Below are positions 1 to 10,989 of a DNA stretch of 64,000 nt, piece after piece (the first letter of the stretch is position 1; each line of letters starts with the position of its first letter). Position numbers and translations under genes: made by a program. Source of the stretch: Yponomeuta sedellus (lineage: Eukaryota; Arthropoda; Insecta; Lepidoptera; Yponomeutidae); the NCBI GenBank assembly GCA_934045075.1, contig OW203723.1, positions 24,269,615-24,333,614 of the forward strand, read 5' to 3'. The notes below the pieces were generated by a model. It was not told the origin of the DNA, did no database searches, and worked only from the letters and a program-made list of their open reading frames with translations.

Positions 1-750
1 GTCGCGGAGTCTTTTTCGGATAATATGTGATTTATGAAGGACACGGCCATAGATTTACTTGGAAAATACCTGTGTTATCTGAGGTTAAATCTGTCTAGAA
101 TGATCTTTCGGTGGACTCCTTTGCCGATGGGTTAGGATTGTCATGATTTTGGACAATTTTAATGAAAACAGGGTTACATTTAATCATTCTGGCATTGCTT
201 TGCATTGATATTGTTTCCCCGATTGCTTTATCGGTTATAGTCAATTTCACGATATAAAAAATATACAATAAAATAGTGAAGTATTAATCAATATTGGTAA
301 TATTAAACAGTTGATAATAACATGTAGGCATATTGTAAGCTGCGACTCGACTACCAAACAGTAATTTATAAATTCGAATTTATTGTCCCCGGTTTCTCGA
401 AAAATAAAAAACCGTGTTTTTGTGTGCGATTTGGACAACTGACAGGCGTTAAAAGTAGATTTACGGACGGTTGGTATTGGTACTCGTACACGAGAAAACT
501 GGGGTTACTTTCCTATGCCGTATGCTGGATAATTAACCAATTTCACAATTCGCTGTTGTCAAGTTCTTTTAAAATTACCTTTTCTATTACTTTACAACTA
601 AATGGCAGGATGTTTGTCCCACAAACACGGTTCAATTCGAGTACAATGTCCAAACGCATACAAAGTACATTGTACGCAGGAAGGCGTTGATAGCAAAACA
701 ATTCGGCTATTGTTCTGGTTTGGTTAGTAATGTTATGAAATACGTTTTTT
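1..750. other. unannotated AT-rich sequence
   Basis: No coding, RNA or repeat signal recognised. The longest frames (63 and 88 codons) have no recognisable domain and no convincing splice context. Confidence 0.5.
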
Positions 751-1117
751 GAAGCGCTCGTGGTCTTGGCGAACTAAGTGATTGGAATCAATCACTTGGT
801 TAAGCAACAACAGGCGCGGTCAGGTACAGGATGGGCGAGCGTCCCGTGACTACCGCTAGTGGCATTTTTCCGAGCGCTTCCGTGCTTCGCAAGGCACGTT
901 AAGCCGTTGGTGCCGGCTGTCATATAATGGCAGTCGATAAGCCATGTCAGAGGTCTTATGGGCGGCTTGATAACTTCTGACAGTAAGGCCCGCCACTGTC
1001 TTACAATCCTCCACCCACCCGGACTTGGCCCCCGTGGTGGAGTATGGCCTAACCTACCTGCGATCCAGGAAGAGACCCTTGCCCCAGCAGTGGGGACATA
1101 CAAGGGTTGATAACGAT
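751..1117 (-). repeat. interspersed repeat family 2, near full length
   Basis: Begins with GAAGCGCTCGTGG and ends with CAGTGGGGACATACAAGGG. It matches in reverse the copies at 4821, 24672 and 57165. A 150-codon minus-strand frame here comes from the repeat and recurs in other copies, so it is not a gene. No target-site duplication was identified. Confidence 0.85.
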
Positions 1118-1129
1118 AACGACGTTTTT

Positions 1130-1235
1130 TTACGTAGCCTATAAACGTCCAATCTGCATATGTGATTCTCTCTCTGAGAGAAAACCTGTGCCCTGCAGTG
1201 ACGTCACTTTTATAGGCTAAAAAAAGAAGTTTTTT
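1130..1235 (+). repeat. tail repeat family 7 fragment
   Basis: Contains CTCTCTGAGAGAAAACCTG, CCCTGCAGTGACG and TATAGGCT followed by an A-run. The same order appears at 15700 and in the tandem array at 42518. Confidence 0.55.
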
Positions 1236-1799
1236 ACTAAACAATCCGATACATTAGTTTCAAACACTGCTAGTTAAGTTTTGATCATATAACAGCTGAA
1301 ATTTTAAATATAATAATAATATGGACCTTTTTTTTTTAGATTATAATCAATACCACATACATCTCTCTCCAGGACTTGCTTGGCCTCCCACAAGCCTTGT
1401 GGTTTGTGGGGTGTGGTCTAATCACCCTGACTCTTTTCTTAATCCACACCTTAAGAAACGGTTCGGTGAGGAACTCAACTATTCGGTTTTAAACGCTGAA
1501 AAAAATATCTCTTATTCTATATTATTCTATAATCTTTTTCACTCGGTCAATTGTTAAATGACTGCTTACGTTATTTAAGATTTTTGAAGTTTATTTTGTA
1601 CACGTACATAGACGCGCTTTTTACTACCTCTCAGATTCTCTAAGGTGCTAGAAGAAATCTCTTTTGGATATCCTCTTTTGCTCGCCTTTGCACATGTTAT
1701 TTATATTATGTTAGTTAATTGTTAAATGCTTTAGTGCAATGAAGAATTTTCGTTCATATATGTAGGACAAAAATAGTTTAAAAATATTTCTCTCCTTCT
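1236..1799. other. unannotated spacer
   Basis: AT-rich, with no repeat family or coding domain recognised. A 78-codon plus-strand frame (1321-1557) has no recognisable similarity. Confidence 0.4.
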
Positions 1800-2068
1800 T
1801 CTCCTTCAGGCTTTATTAGTCCACTGCTGGACATAGGCCTCCCCTGATAAGCGCAAGGTTGTGCCATCATTGGGGGGTGATGCCCATACTGGGCATGCAA
1901 ATCCCCACGCTGGGCATGCGGGTTGGGGATCGCAGTTTGGTGGAATTGTACTGCAGGGGGCGCTGCTGCCCACCCCCCCGGTTTGTGTCCCTTAGTCGCC
2001 TTTTACGACACCCGCGGGAAGAATTTGGGTTGGTGCTATTCTTTAGGCCGACACCACACAGCAGAAAA
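1800..2068 (+). repeat. LINE-tail repeat family 3
   Basis: Starts at the motif GTCCACTGCTGGACATAGGC and runs through GGGGCGCTGCTGCCC-like, TTAGTCGCCTTTTACGACAC and GGTTGGTGCTATTCT motifs to an A-rich end. The copy at 58385 matches in order. The first motif is the reverse complement of the sequence encoding the AYVQQW-like end of a LINE ORF (compare 25688). The family therefore probably shares its end with a LINE, which would make it a LINE-mobilised non-autonomous element. Confidence 0.75.
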
Positions 2069-2495
2069 AAAAATAAAAATAAAAAAAAACAATTCCTTGA
2101 AATTATTGCCATGACTTTTCATCGAATTCAGCACGTACGACTGTTGTTTAATTTGTTAGCCAACATCATCGTATCACTCTTCAAACAACTTGTATATTGT
2201 TATAGAGCAAAAATCAACTCCGAAAATATTCATATCCGATTGAATGAGTTCAAAAAACGTTCATGACGAATTCCAACACCTGTAACCGATACTTAACAAT
2301 TACATTCGTAACAATGGAGCCAAATCCACGCTTCTGAGGAGTAATGGTCTACAGATTGAAGTAACAGCATGGGCAGAGTTTTGTAGGCCGAATGCCGATG
2401 CTCTTACACATAATTGTTATGGTATTGTTATAGAGCTCTTGTCGTAATATCTTCATCATTCAGAGAATCATTTCGAATACTCTCGAATATCTAGT
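2069..2495. other. unannotated spacer
   Basis: No recognisable feature apart from a short AT microsatellite (ATA-rich) near 2496-2520. Confidence 0.4.
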
Positions 2496-2755
2496 AATAA
2501 TAATAATAAATAATAAATATTCATGGACATATTACACAGAACTCGTTAGCCCTATACTAAGTACAACTAAATGACTTGTGTTATAGGTGCTAACTCGACG
2601 ATAGATTTAATACAATAAATACATAGATAACACGAAAGACCCGAGACAAACTAGAAAAATTCGTTTCCTAGTTTGACCCGGCCGGGGATCGAACCCGAGA
2701 CCTTCGGTTTTACAGTCAGCTTGCCAAGCCGCTGCGCCACCGCGGCCGTCTTTAA
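2496..2755 (-). repeat. tRNA-headed SINE family 4
   Basis: Read on the minus strand, the head contains a pol III A-box-like GGTGGCGCAGCGG and a B box GGGTTCGATCCCC. The body follows, then the tail with CTGTGTAATATGTCCATGAA and ATTTATTATTTA. Copies in the same orientation lie at 12480 and 27466; a plus-strand copy lies at 21053. Confidence 0.8.
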
Positions 2756-2856
2756 GGCCGTCTCTAGTAAAACATATGCATGAAGTACTTAGCGGACCTT
2801 TATGGATGGAAGTTGCATTATGTTTTAAAAAATAAGGTGTATAAAGCCGAAGTGCG

Positions 2857-3095
2857 AACCCTTTGTATAAACCCACTGCTGGGGCTCGGGTCGCTTCCTG
2901 CATCGCAGGAAGGTTAGGCCATACCCCACCACGCGGGCCAAGTCCGGGTTGTTGGAGGATTTGTAAGACAGTGGCGGGCCTTAATGTCGGACGGGCGGTC
3001 ACCCATTCTGCACCTGACCGCGCCTGTTGTTGCTTTAACTCAAGTGATTGATTCCAATTAGTCGGTTCGACTAGGCCACGAGCGCTTCCGTATCC
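2857..3095 (+). repeat. family 2 repeat with internal deletion
   Basis: Has the CCCACTGCTGGGGCTCGGGT start and the CCTGACCGCGCCTGTTGTTGC end. The middle third present in other copies (the GAAGCACGGAAGCGCTCGG segment) is missing. Confidence 0.75.
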
Positions 3096-3426
3096 GTAGA
3101 ATAAAGCGGTAGACGTGGCATCAAATAATTTTTATTTAGGGATTTTTAAAACTCATGCATGTGAGCGTAGACTAGTCGCCGTATCAGAACATTTAACAAA
3201 ATTAATATAGGGTGTTAAAAATTTAAACTTTGTAATAATCTAAGTTTGGAGATTTTTCTCAAAAATGATGTAGATTTTGAAATGGACGGCAAGTTTCAAT
3301 GGGCTTAAATACTGCCTAATGCTCACTACAGATGTCACCTCTGTTGGGTGTACCATTGATTCTCCAGACAGTTCTCCATAGTATTTTTTTTACCAAATCA
3401 ATTGTTTTGTTAATAATATCATACAA

Positions 3427-3705
3427 TGAGTCTTTGCGCAGCCGTTGGTTGGGAAATACGGGAATTCATTTATTTACCAAAGAACTTAAAAGAAGAAAAC
3501 TGTGGGAGAAAGCTCTTCGTAGAAAAAAATTGGATGGCTAACTAGTACTTCGTCAAGACTATGTGCTGCCCGTTTTCAACCTGAAGATTACTGTGGACGC
3601 AATTCATATACAGGTGATGAATCTCTGCGCAAAGTACTGAAGAAAACAGCAGTGCCCACTATATTTTCCTTTTCAAAAGCAAGACCGAACAAAAAAAATT
3701 GTATA
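3427..3705 (+). pseudogene. THAP-domain relic, at least two frameshifts
   Basis: Three consecutive pieces in different frames line up with the C2CH THAP DNA-binding fold. The first, at 3427, is MSLCAAVGW, where the second cysteine of the usual C-AAVGC start is a tryptophan. The second, near 3459-3538, is GIHLFTKELKRRKLWEKAL. The third, near 3549-3705, has SRLCAARFQPEDY and ends with AVPTIF, the hallmark THAP C-terminal motif. The zinc-binding CxxHF is CxxRF. The missing ligands and frame breaks show it is dead. THAP domains occur in host transcription factors and in P-element-type transposases; the source here cannot be decided. The assignment rests on motif order, not on a search. Confidence 0.6.
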
Positions 3706-3902
3706 ATATGGCGGTTTTTAGGAACACTCAACAGTGCTGCCAACTATAATTAGTTTTCAGTATTTAACCTCTCTCTTTGATGATTGACCTGCTGTAGGTA
3801 TGCGTTCGGCGGGTCCTTAGCTAGATGCAGAATGCCACCCGAGACCTTTAGGTCTAGTCCGAGCCTGCGGGTCTGCAGGCGCGTAAATATATATGTGCAC
3901 CA

Positions 3903-4125
3903 TTACACCATTCTCTGTACGTAATACAGAGAATGGTGTAAAGAGGTTTGAAATTTCACTGATGCCGGTGAGTCGCCCATTGGCTCAGTTCGAAGGAGCG
4001 CTGGCACGGATAGCCATAGGTCGCGGGTTCGAATCCCGGCATGGGTGGAATTTTTAGCCTCTAAATAGGTTTCTAAATTGGCCTTAGCACGGGTTAGTGC
4101 ATTAAAAATAAAAATAGTATAATGT
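3903..4125 (+). repeat. tRNA-headed SINE family 1
   Basis: Preceded by the short palindrome ATTCTCTGTACG/CAGAGAAT. The tRNA-like part is GCCCATTGGCTCAG through GGGTTCGAATCCC to CATGGGT. The tail has TTAGCCTCTAAATAGG and TTAGCACGGGTTAGTGCATT, then ATAAAAATAGTATAA. The anticodon loop ACGGATA lacks the universal U33, so this is not a working tRNA. Confidence 0.85.
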
Positions 4126-4550
4126 ATATGTGATCCAAACAAACTTATCTACACTTAAACATCAATACCTAAGCTACTGAATGATCTTACGCTGAAGGCC
4201 AACGTTATTTGCATAATTAAATTCTTCCAAGAAACCATTAACCAGTTGTGTAACTGTTGCAATAATATTTGATTTGATCATACATTAGAACCTTTTTGAA
4301 AGCAAACCTGTATGCGCGCCTTGACATTGCAAGTTTGATTGGCAATTAAAATGAAGAAACGAAAATTGTGTTCACGTGGAGTCTTGATAGAATGACGACG
4401 GCTGCCAATATCAAATAAAAACTAATTATGTTTTTTTTGCACACGAAACATGAAACAAAACGTTACAAATAAGAAATAACACGTACAACGGCGAGATTAT
4501 CTCTGTTAGAGATTTTTTCAAGCAAACCCGAGAAAGTCTGAGAAAAGACG
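4126..4550. other. unannotated spacer
   Basis: No recognisable element or coding signal. Confidence 0.4.
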
Positions 4551-4553
4551 GGT

Positions 4554-4820
<267 letters not shown>

Positions 4821-5190
4821 ATCGTTATAAACCCATGTATGTCCCCACTGCTGGGGCACGGGTCTCTTCCTGCATCGCAGGAAGGTTTGGCCATACTCCA
4901 CCACGGGGGCCAAGTCCGGGTTGGTTGGAGGATTGTAAGACAGTGGCGGGCCTTACTGTCAGAAGTTATCAAGCCGCCCATAAGGCCTCTGACATGGCTT
5001 AACGACTGTCGTTACATGACAGCCAGCGCCAATGGCTTAACGTGCCTTGCGAAGCACGGAAGCGCTCGGAAATATGCCACTAGCGGTAGTCACGAGACGC
5101 TCACCCATCCTGTACCTGACCGCGCCTGTTGTTGCTTAACCAAGTGATTGATTCCAATGACTCGGTTTGCCTAGGCCACGAGCGCTTCCA
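4821..5190 (+). repeat. interspersed repeat family 2, near full length
   Basis: Starts CCCCACTGCTGGGGCACGGG directly after the microsatellite and ends CCTAGGCCACGAGCGCTTCC. Abutting the array suggests the microsatellite grew at the insertion edge. Confidence 0.88.
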
Positions 5191-5454
5191 TAGGAACCAG
5201 TTTATCTCAGGAGGCCCCTTGCGTAACAATGACTTGGAAGCACAAGTGAAAGTGATGCATTGACCTATGTGCCCAGTCCCCCGTTCATAGGACTTTTTCC
5301 TCTCACGCATTAAGTGACCATAGAGATAAGTGTCACATTTGAAATTCAAAGTTTATTTATTTTATTCATATATTTTTATGGTTGCGACGCTAAAGCGCAT
5401 CACTCGCGCGCTGTAATAATTCACAGTGTGGCTGGCGTAGAGAATAGATAACAT

Positions 5455-5692
5455 GGAAACTATAATAATTATAACATAACATAACATTTACATACAGGCA
5501 CATACATTGCTTCTGGCCCCACACTAGGATACCCTGTGTCGTGGGAACCAGAAACAACGACATCACAAACATGTAAACATCCAAGACCTGGGGTTTTTTT
5601 TCCCAGCCAGGGATCGAACCCGGGACCTCTTGCATGCAGGCAGGTAGGCAGATGCGCCACCGTTGCGCCACAGAGGCCGTCAACTAATAATA
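5455..5692 (-). repeat. tRNA-headed SINE family 5, full length
   Basis: On the minus strand the head is GCCTCTGTGGCGCAACGG with B-box GGTTCGATCCCTGG. The body AAAACCCCAGGTCTTGG follows, then the conserved GGTTCCCACGACACAGGGTA and the end CATGTATGTAAATGTTATG. It is the most complete copy of the family. Confidence 0.82.
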
Positions 5693-5719
5693 ATTAATAG
5701 ATAACTCGTGTTCGTGTCT

Positions 5720-5866
5720 TGCTTTTGCTTGAAAAAGTGTAAGGGAGGGCGGTGCATTAACTAACCGTATGGTGCTTGTGGGATTTTTGGAGGAATTTAG
5801 CAAAGTAATTTTCACATTTAAATGCTATTATGGATTTCCGCAAAGTAACGCCTGATGCCATACAAT
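5720..5866. repeat. solo arm of the foldback element seen at 13980
   Basis: Matches one arm of that element: GCTTGAAAAAGTG, CGCATGGTGCTTGTGGGATT-like, TTAGCAAAGTAATTTTC, and the outer end GATTTCCGCAAAGTAACGCC. The other arm is absent. Confidence 0.65.
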
Positions 5867-5916
5867 AACTTGAAAAGCTTTAGTATTTTCTAAGGTTAAC
5901 ACGAGCACTAGACATA

Positions 5917-6075
5917 ATTAAAACTGTTTTTATACGGATTTCACTCTTTTATTACATTTTTGCAATTTTCCGACGTTTCAACACTTTTTCAGGTGCCGTG
6001 GTCTCAGATGACTGAGGTGACAGGCGTCTTTTTGAAAGCATTAACTGTTAGGTTACTACCCTCGGCAAAAAGCTT
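5917..6075 (-). repeat. Penelope-like element terminal repeat (pLTR) fragment
   Basis: Minus-strand order is ACCTCAGTCATCTGAGACC, ACGGCACCTGAAAAAGTG, GAAACGTCGG, then ATCCGTATAAAAACAGTT. It matches the 3' end of the Penelope-like element at 53648, so it is a detached terminus. Confidence 0.75.
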
Positions 6076-6822
6076 TTTCAGTATCGATCTGTATTAAACC
6101 GCTCCTAACTGTAGTTGTATAGCATATCTTAGATATAAGAAATTATAGCAGCGTTGCAGTTGCCGAAGTCAAGGGTAGACTGGTGTGGCTAGTCAGTAGT
6201 GACGGCAAGTGGTCTACGCTCAATTCACTTTTAGTTTTTCGCAGCGGGCGGACACACAACACTCACGACGTCCGCGGAGAGGTTCGGTGATACGGCGCGT
6301 GATTTGTCTTTCCACCGACTTGTTCATATATTGTATATGTACTCTTATTCTCAAAAATACAAGAAATTAGTGGATATTATTTATACACCGGACTCTGTAT
6401 AAATGTACATTAATAATTGATGGTGCATTGTATTCACTGAACCTATACCTACAAAATGAAGTATCATTTGTAGCTATTTTCAAAAGTAAGATCAATACCC
6501 ATTCTATGTATATTGTTTTTAAATGTTTAAATAATAAGCTGCATTTTTTGAAAAAGATGAAAATTTCTATCTACGAGTATCTATGCTATGTATACCAGTG
6601 TGTGATGAGTGTGTGATGCGCTTAATTATGTACGGTTAAGCGAAGATTTCGCCACGATGTTTATTCATCAGTGATGAACGGGCGATTATGTCATAGGTTA
6701 GAAAGCCATTGAATTAAATATCTAAATTATGACTAAATCACATGCATAATCATTTCGATGATGCAAGGTTAGACCAAGAACATTAAGTTTTCGTATAGAT
6801 AAACAAAAACAACTTACATGCG
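6076..6822. other. unannotated spacer
   Basis: No element recognised. A modest GC increase at 6230-6310 has no open frame or splice signal of note. Confidence 0.4.
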
Positions 6823-7179
6823 TACAGTACTACAATCATAAAAGTCCCTTCGGGAATCTACGTTCGCGCAGACTAGAAAGAAGTGTAACGAAAGTACCCG
6901 AAGCTATAAGTACATTCAACATGTTTTTTAACCGATACGGTTAAGGTGCAGAATTGATTTCCGCAGTAGCGCTACTTATTTCGCTCACGATAATATTGCT
7001 AAACTAGTCACAAAAAATAGTCACCTGCATCGATGACGTTGAATCAACCAATAGCAACAAAGGCGCGCGGCCTGCCATAAAATGTAACTATCTGATTGGT
7101 CGATCAACTTGCCGCACATCCAAAATTTGGTCATCTGCGCAGGTACATCCGCGAGACTTATTTCTTGTGTAGCACTGTA
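6823..7179. mobile_element. TA-flanked MITE, copy 1 of 2
   Basis: Terminal inverted repeats CAGTACTACA / TGTAGCACTG are flanked by TA on both sides. The interior aligns along its whole length, in opposite orientation, with 36599-36945 (shared GGCGCGCGGCCTGCCATAAA and AACCGATACGGTTAAGG). There is no ORF. TA duplication plus TIRs suggests Tc1/mariner-type mobilisation. Confidence 0.8.
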
Positions 7180-8023
7180 CATTGTTATTTTAGAATCGTA
7201 TCACTGAATATCTCAATTCAGTTACAAAAGTAACATTTTTTAGGTGAATGAAGTTACCGAGGACTTCGGAATGCAATGTTCTTACGATAGCCCTAGATTA
7301 TTTATTATGCTCAGCGGTCTTTATAACCAATACAATTTAAAATAACGCAAAAAGTGTAGAATCTGAGACTTTTGCTTAATACAAAGCGATCTTTTCCTGG
7401 TTACCCAGTCTACTGAAAGCTGATCGAAAGCTAGCCTAACAATGAGAGGGCAATTAAGTATCTTCCACTATACTTTTCTCACTAAGCCTTACCTCACTGA
7501 AGGCCCCAACTTGCATGCCGAGACTACTACGAGGTAAGGTAACCAGAACTGACGCAGACTGATGTAACGGAGAAAGTATTTGATCTCAGTGTCGCGTGCG
7601 TGAGCGCAGCTCGGCGGAACAGATCGAGCCTTGCGTGAGCGGCGAACGGGAAGAGGATGACGTTTGTGTAAAGTGACAAGGGCTTCTGTTTATTGTACTA
7701 GAATAGCTAAGGAATCGTAACCATCGAGGGTACACACTCGTACACACTTTGATGCTGATTGGCTTAGCGCTATGGGCTCAAACCCTTAGCACACCGCTGA
7801 GTTAGCTGCATTTTGCTGCAACAGACAGACCCGACTATGCCTTTATCTAACGTCTGTCTATTTTCTTTTTTGTTGTTATGTTTATTTCATTGTACCTTTG
7901 TATGTGGGACTGTTGTTGGAAATTAATGTAATTAATTAATTCTTCATTGTGTCAAAGCCATTTGTTACTTAATAACGGCAGAACGGATTTGCGTGAAACT
8001 CGGCATACAGATAGACAAAACTC
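7180..8023. other. unannotated sequence
   Basis: No repeat or domain recognised. A GC-richer patch at 7585-7665 follows an Inr-like TCAGTG (arthropod core promoter motif), but no coding exon is apparent. Confidence 0.35.
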
Positions 8024-8436
8024 TAAGGGCGAGATAAATAGTCGTTGCTTAGCCCAAGTCCGTACTCAAGCTTCCCTAAGCATTACTTCAGGCTAACTTA
8101 GCTAAGTATCAAACTAAATGTAAAGTAAATTGTACATATGCATATTTTAACGTTCTAATTCTTTGTTATTTTTAAATGTAATACTTATAATGTTTAATGC
8201 AATTAATTACGCAATAGTTTTAACTGAAATGTAATTATTTTTCTTGCAAAATAAATAATCAATAATCAAAGTAGACATTTGCTTAGCTAAGCATGTTCTT
8301 AGGCCAATGCTAAGAATTAGTCCGGGTTTCGCGACTTAGAGAGTGCCAAAGTACTGTCTATGATAGACAAATCGATTCTTAAGCAAGTGCTTTCGCTAAG
8401 ACTCGTTCTTAGAAGCGACTATTTATCTCGCCCTAA
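8024..8436. mobile_element. PIF/Harbinger-like MITE with TAA duplication
   Basis: Termini GGGCGAGATAAATAGTCG / CGACTATTTATCTCGCCC are perfect inverted repeats (8027-8044 and 8416-8433). They are flanked by TAA at 8024 and 8434, the three-base duplication typical of PIF/Harbinger. Sub-terminal TTAGCTAAG-type repeats follow. The middle holds an inserted LINE-tail segment. Confidence 0.82.
8115..8266 (+). repeat. LINE/SINE tail inserted inside the MITE
   Basis: TGTAAAGTAAATTGTACATA through TTTTTCTTGCAAAATAAATA. It is almost identical to 29389-29530, which lacks the surrounding MITE, so this segment is mobile on its own. The AATAAATA end resembles a LINE 3' microsatellite tail. Confidence 0.7.
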
Positions 8437-8940
8437 ATTGAGACATAGGATACAAGCCAAACTCTAAGATATTTATTTATTGCGTTGTCATGGTAACAAG
8501 AGTCGTTTAACCGCATTCTGTGCTTAATATCTTTATGTAGTCTGTGATTCTGTGGCGTTACTATATATTTCGATATCTTTAAACTTAGAGGCCAATAAAT
8601 CGTGAGCAGGCAATAAGTGCCGAGACTCAATGACCAGTGACCAACTGTCCTTGCCCAATCTAAGCACGCCTGTGACTTAAATACCACCGCTCATCAGTAT
8701 TGATCAATGACGTACCAATCAAACGAAGCTATCCGCTCGGGTGCCTCTCGTGTCCGTTGGAGGTTTGCTCCCATTGGTCCCAGGTTGCTCATTCCGTTTT
8801 ATGTGACTTGCATACAGCAGAAGAATAAATGTGGAGTTTCTTCGTTAGTTTCTTTTCCACATAATCTATTAATTGTGACACTAATAGCTTTGATGTTCAT
8901 TAGGTTAACATTTTGTTTTTATAGTAAATATATGTTTTTT
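8437..8940. other. unannotated spacer
   Basis: Open frames of 84 and 82 codons overlap here on opposite strands without recognisable domains. No repeat family assigned. Confidence 0.35.
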
Positions 8941-9327
8941 ACTCGGTTCGCCTAGGCCACTTGAAGCGCTCGTGGCCTAGGCGAACCGAGTGATTGGAAT
9001 CAATCACTTGGTTAAGCAACAACAGGCGCGGTCAGGTACAGGATGGGTGAGCGTCCCGTGACTACCGCTAGTGGCATTTTTCCGAGCGCTTCCGTGCTTC
9101 GCAAGGCACGTTAAGCTGTTGGTGCCGGTTATCATATAATGGCAGTCGTTAAGCCTTGTCAGAGGCCTTATGGGCGGCTTGATAACTTCTGACAGTAAGG
9201 CCCGCCACTGTCTTACAATCCTCCACCATCCCGGACTTGGCCCCCGTGGCGGAGTATGGCCTTACCTTCCTGCGATGTAGGAAGAGACCCGTGCCCCCGC
9301 AGTGGGGACATACAAGGGTTGATAACG
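8941..9327 (-). repeat. family 2 repeat with duplicated inverted end
   Basis: A near-complete minus-strand copy. Its outer end is a perfect foldback: ACTCGGTTCGCCTAGGCCAC (8941-8960) pairs with 8972-8991 across an 11-base loop. The other end is CAGTGGGGACATACAAGGG. Confidence 0.85.
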
Positions 9328-9609
9328 ATATGTTTTTTTAATTTGGCTTCGACCTTATTTGGCATACAAATATATAACGTTGTACTGAAAGGCTAGGTTA
9401 GTAAACAATCGCTTAGCATGGCTTGGCTTGCTTGAGAAAGAGAAGAGGGCGGAGCTGACGGTCAACTTTCAATAGTGAAGAGGCATTCAGAGAAAAAGTG
9501 GTCAGCATCTGACCAAGAGGAATGGCAAGGTATCGTGAGTCTTGCAACGTCTCACATGTTTGTATGAGGATTACGTCAAGGTCACTTTCTATTTAACCAA
9601 GGCATAACC

Positions 9610-10090
9610 AGAGCTCACTAGACCTTTTCTTTTTCTCGCCAACCCTGCCTATGCTTTGCTAACTTCGCCTCATATTTCCCAGCTGCCTTCACAATCTCAT
9701 TAGACCGCGTGGCTGGCGGTCTGCCCTCCGACTGTGATCTTTTCTTGGCCAATGTTCAGTAGCTACCTTAGTCCAGCTGCCGTCTCCCGGCATAAACAAA
9801 TGCCCGTCTATCCCCATTTAAGCATTGTGATTCCTGTGCCTATGTACATCTTCGACTTTGGTTTTTCGCCGAATATCAACGGTTTGTACACGATCAATAA
9901 ATGAAGTTCCTGGCATCCATACGTGCGAGAGTTCCTTCATATTGACTTTCTCGAGCACCATAGGTGATAATGGGCTGTATGCATTAGTTAAAGGCTACTT
10001 GGTGTCTTTTGCGATTAAATTAGAGGTTGGCTACATAGGAGCAAACAACGTGGGTTGAATGAGAATCCACCTGTATCGATCGAACAATCA
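9610..10090 (-). pseudogene. decayed LINE ORF C-terminus
   Basis: Minus-strand pieces in shifting frames match the order of the C-terminal tail of lepidopteran endonuclease/reverse-transcriptase LINEs. First comes an AMERAMLG-like segment, then NQSRRCT/KTKVEDV (near 9860-9880), a WAGHI-like stretch, EHWPRKDHSRR (near 9735-9760), then GRPPATRSNEIVKAAG (near 9680-9720). Stops and frameshifts are frequent. Identified from motif order only; the clade (RTE-like or CR1-like) is uncertain. Confidence 0.5.
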
Positions 10091-10099
10091 ATAGCTCCA

Positions 10100-10520
10100 T
10101 GTGGAGCCGCTTACGCAATCCGTTACCACATGTTCATACGTAGATTTTTGACGGTCATGCGAGCCGAAGAATTAAATAGAAAGTGCAATAAAATAGTAAA
10201 ACCATTGGCTCGGATAGTGAAAGGAAAAATTAAAGCGTTAACTAATGCATATGTAAGAAATAATTAATGAGTAGGTCTGCTATGATATGGTTGTTGTGTA
10301 ACCGTCGGCGTAGCTAATTAGGTTATACAGACTATAGTTAAATGTACCTAATTATGTTTGTTGCTGTAACCGCTGGAAAATTATATACTTACATTACATC
10401 ACTTGCATATATTTTTTTATAAATAACAGTGCGTTATTTTTGTTTCAGGTATGTAACGTTGTTACCAGTCGAGGTATTGTGGTTTGTATCTCTATTCTAA
10501 TTACAAATGAGAATTTGTTT
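10100..10520. other. unannotated spacer
   Basis: No recognisable element. Confidence 0.4.
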
Positions 10521-10735
10521 TTACTTCGTTCTTTTCTTCACGCTATCTAGACATTGATTTTTGTGACCACACAGAAAAGATGTTGGGCCACTCGGACGCT
10601 GCACTGCGTGGGACATTGCTATTTTAGATGGAGTAGACTTGCCCACTTGCCCAGTACTTATAACATCCTGATAGCTTTGTCGGCCTAGCATACAGGAAAG
10701 ATAGGTGTATACATTGGGAGCCATCTAAGCCACGG
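10521..10735 (-). repeat. SINE family 6, 3' portion
   Basis: In reverse complement it has the TAGGCCGACAAAGCTATCAG and GCACTGGGCAAGTCTACTCC-like body and a CGTCCGAGTGGCCCAACA-type end, matching 11220-11330. The tRNA head is missing. Confidence 0.6.
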
Positions 10736-10989
10736 GTGTTCTTACGATGCTTTTCTTTCACGGATAGCGTGATAAAGGAATAATAGCCGGTTTTTGAATT
10801 GAGAATTTCATTAAGTAAATACTTAAGAAATGTTTTGTCTCGCTCTTTGCTGAGATATTCGAGGAGACAGCACTACGGTTAAGTATGTATTTAGCGAAAT
10901 TCTTAGTACAGAAATGGCCTTAAGACGATAAAAAATTAGATAAGTTGACAAATACTTAATAATAAAATAGTAAATATATATACCTACTA

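Noticed and set aside
792..1244. 150-codon minus-strand frame
   Set aside because: Lies in a family 2 repeat; pieces of the same frame recur at 4839, 24766 and 57272, so it is repeat sequence without a known domain.
1859..2266. 135-codon plus-strand frame
   Set aside because: Mostly inside a family 3 repeat and low-complexity AAAAAT sequence; no domain.
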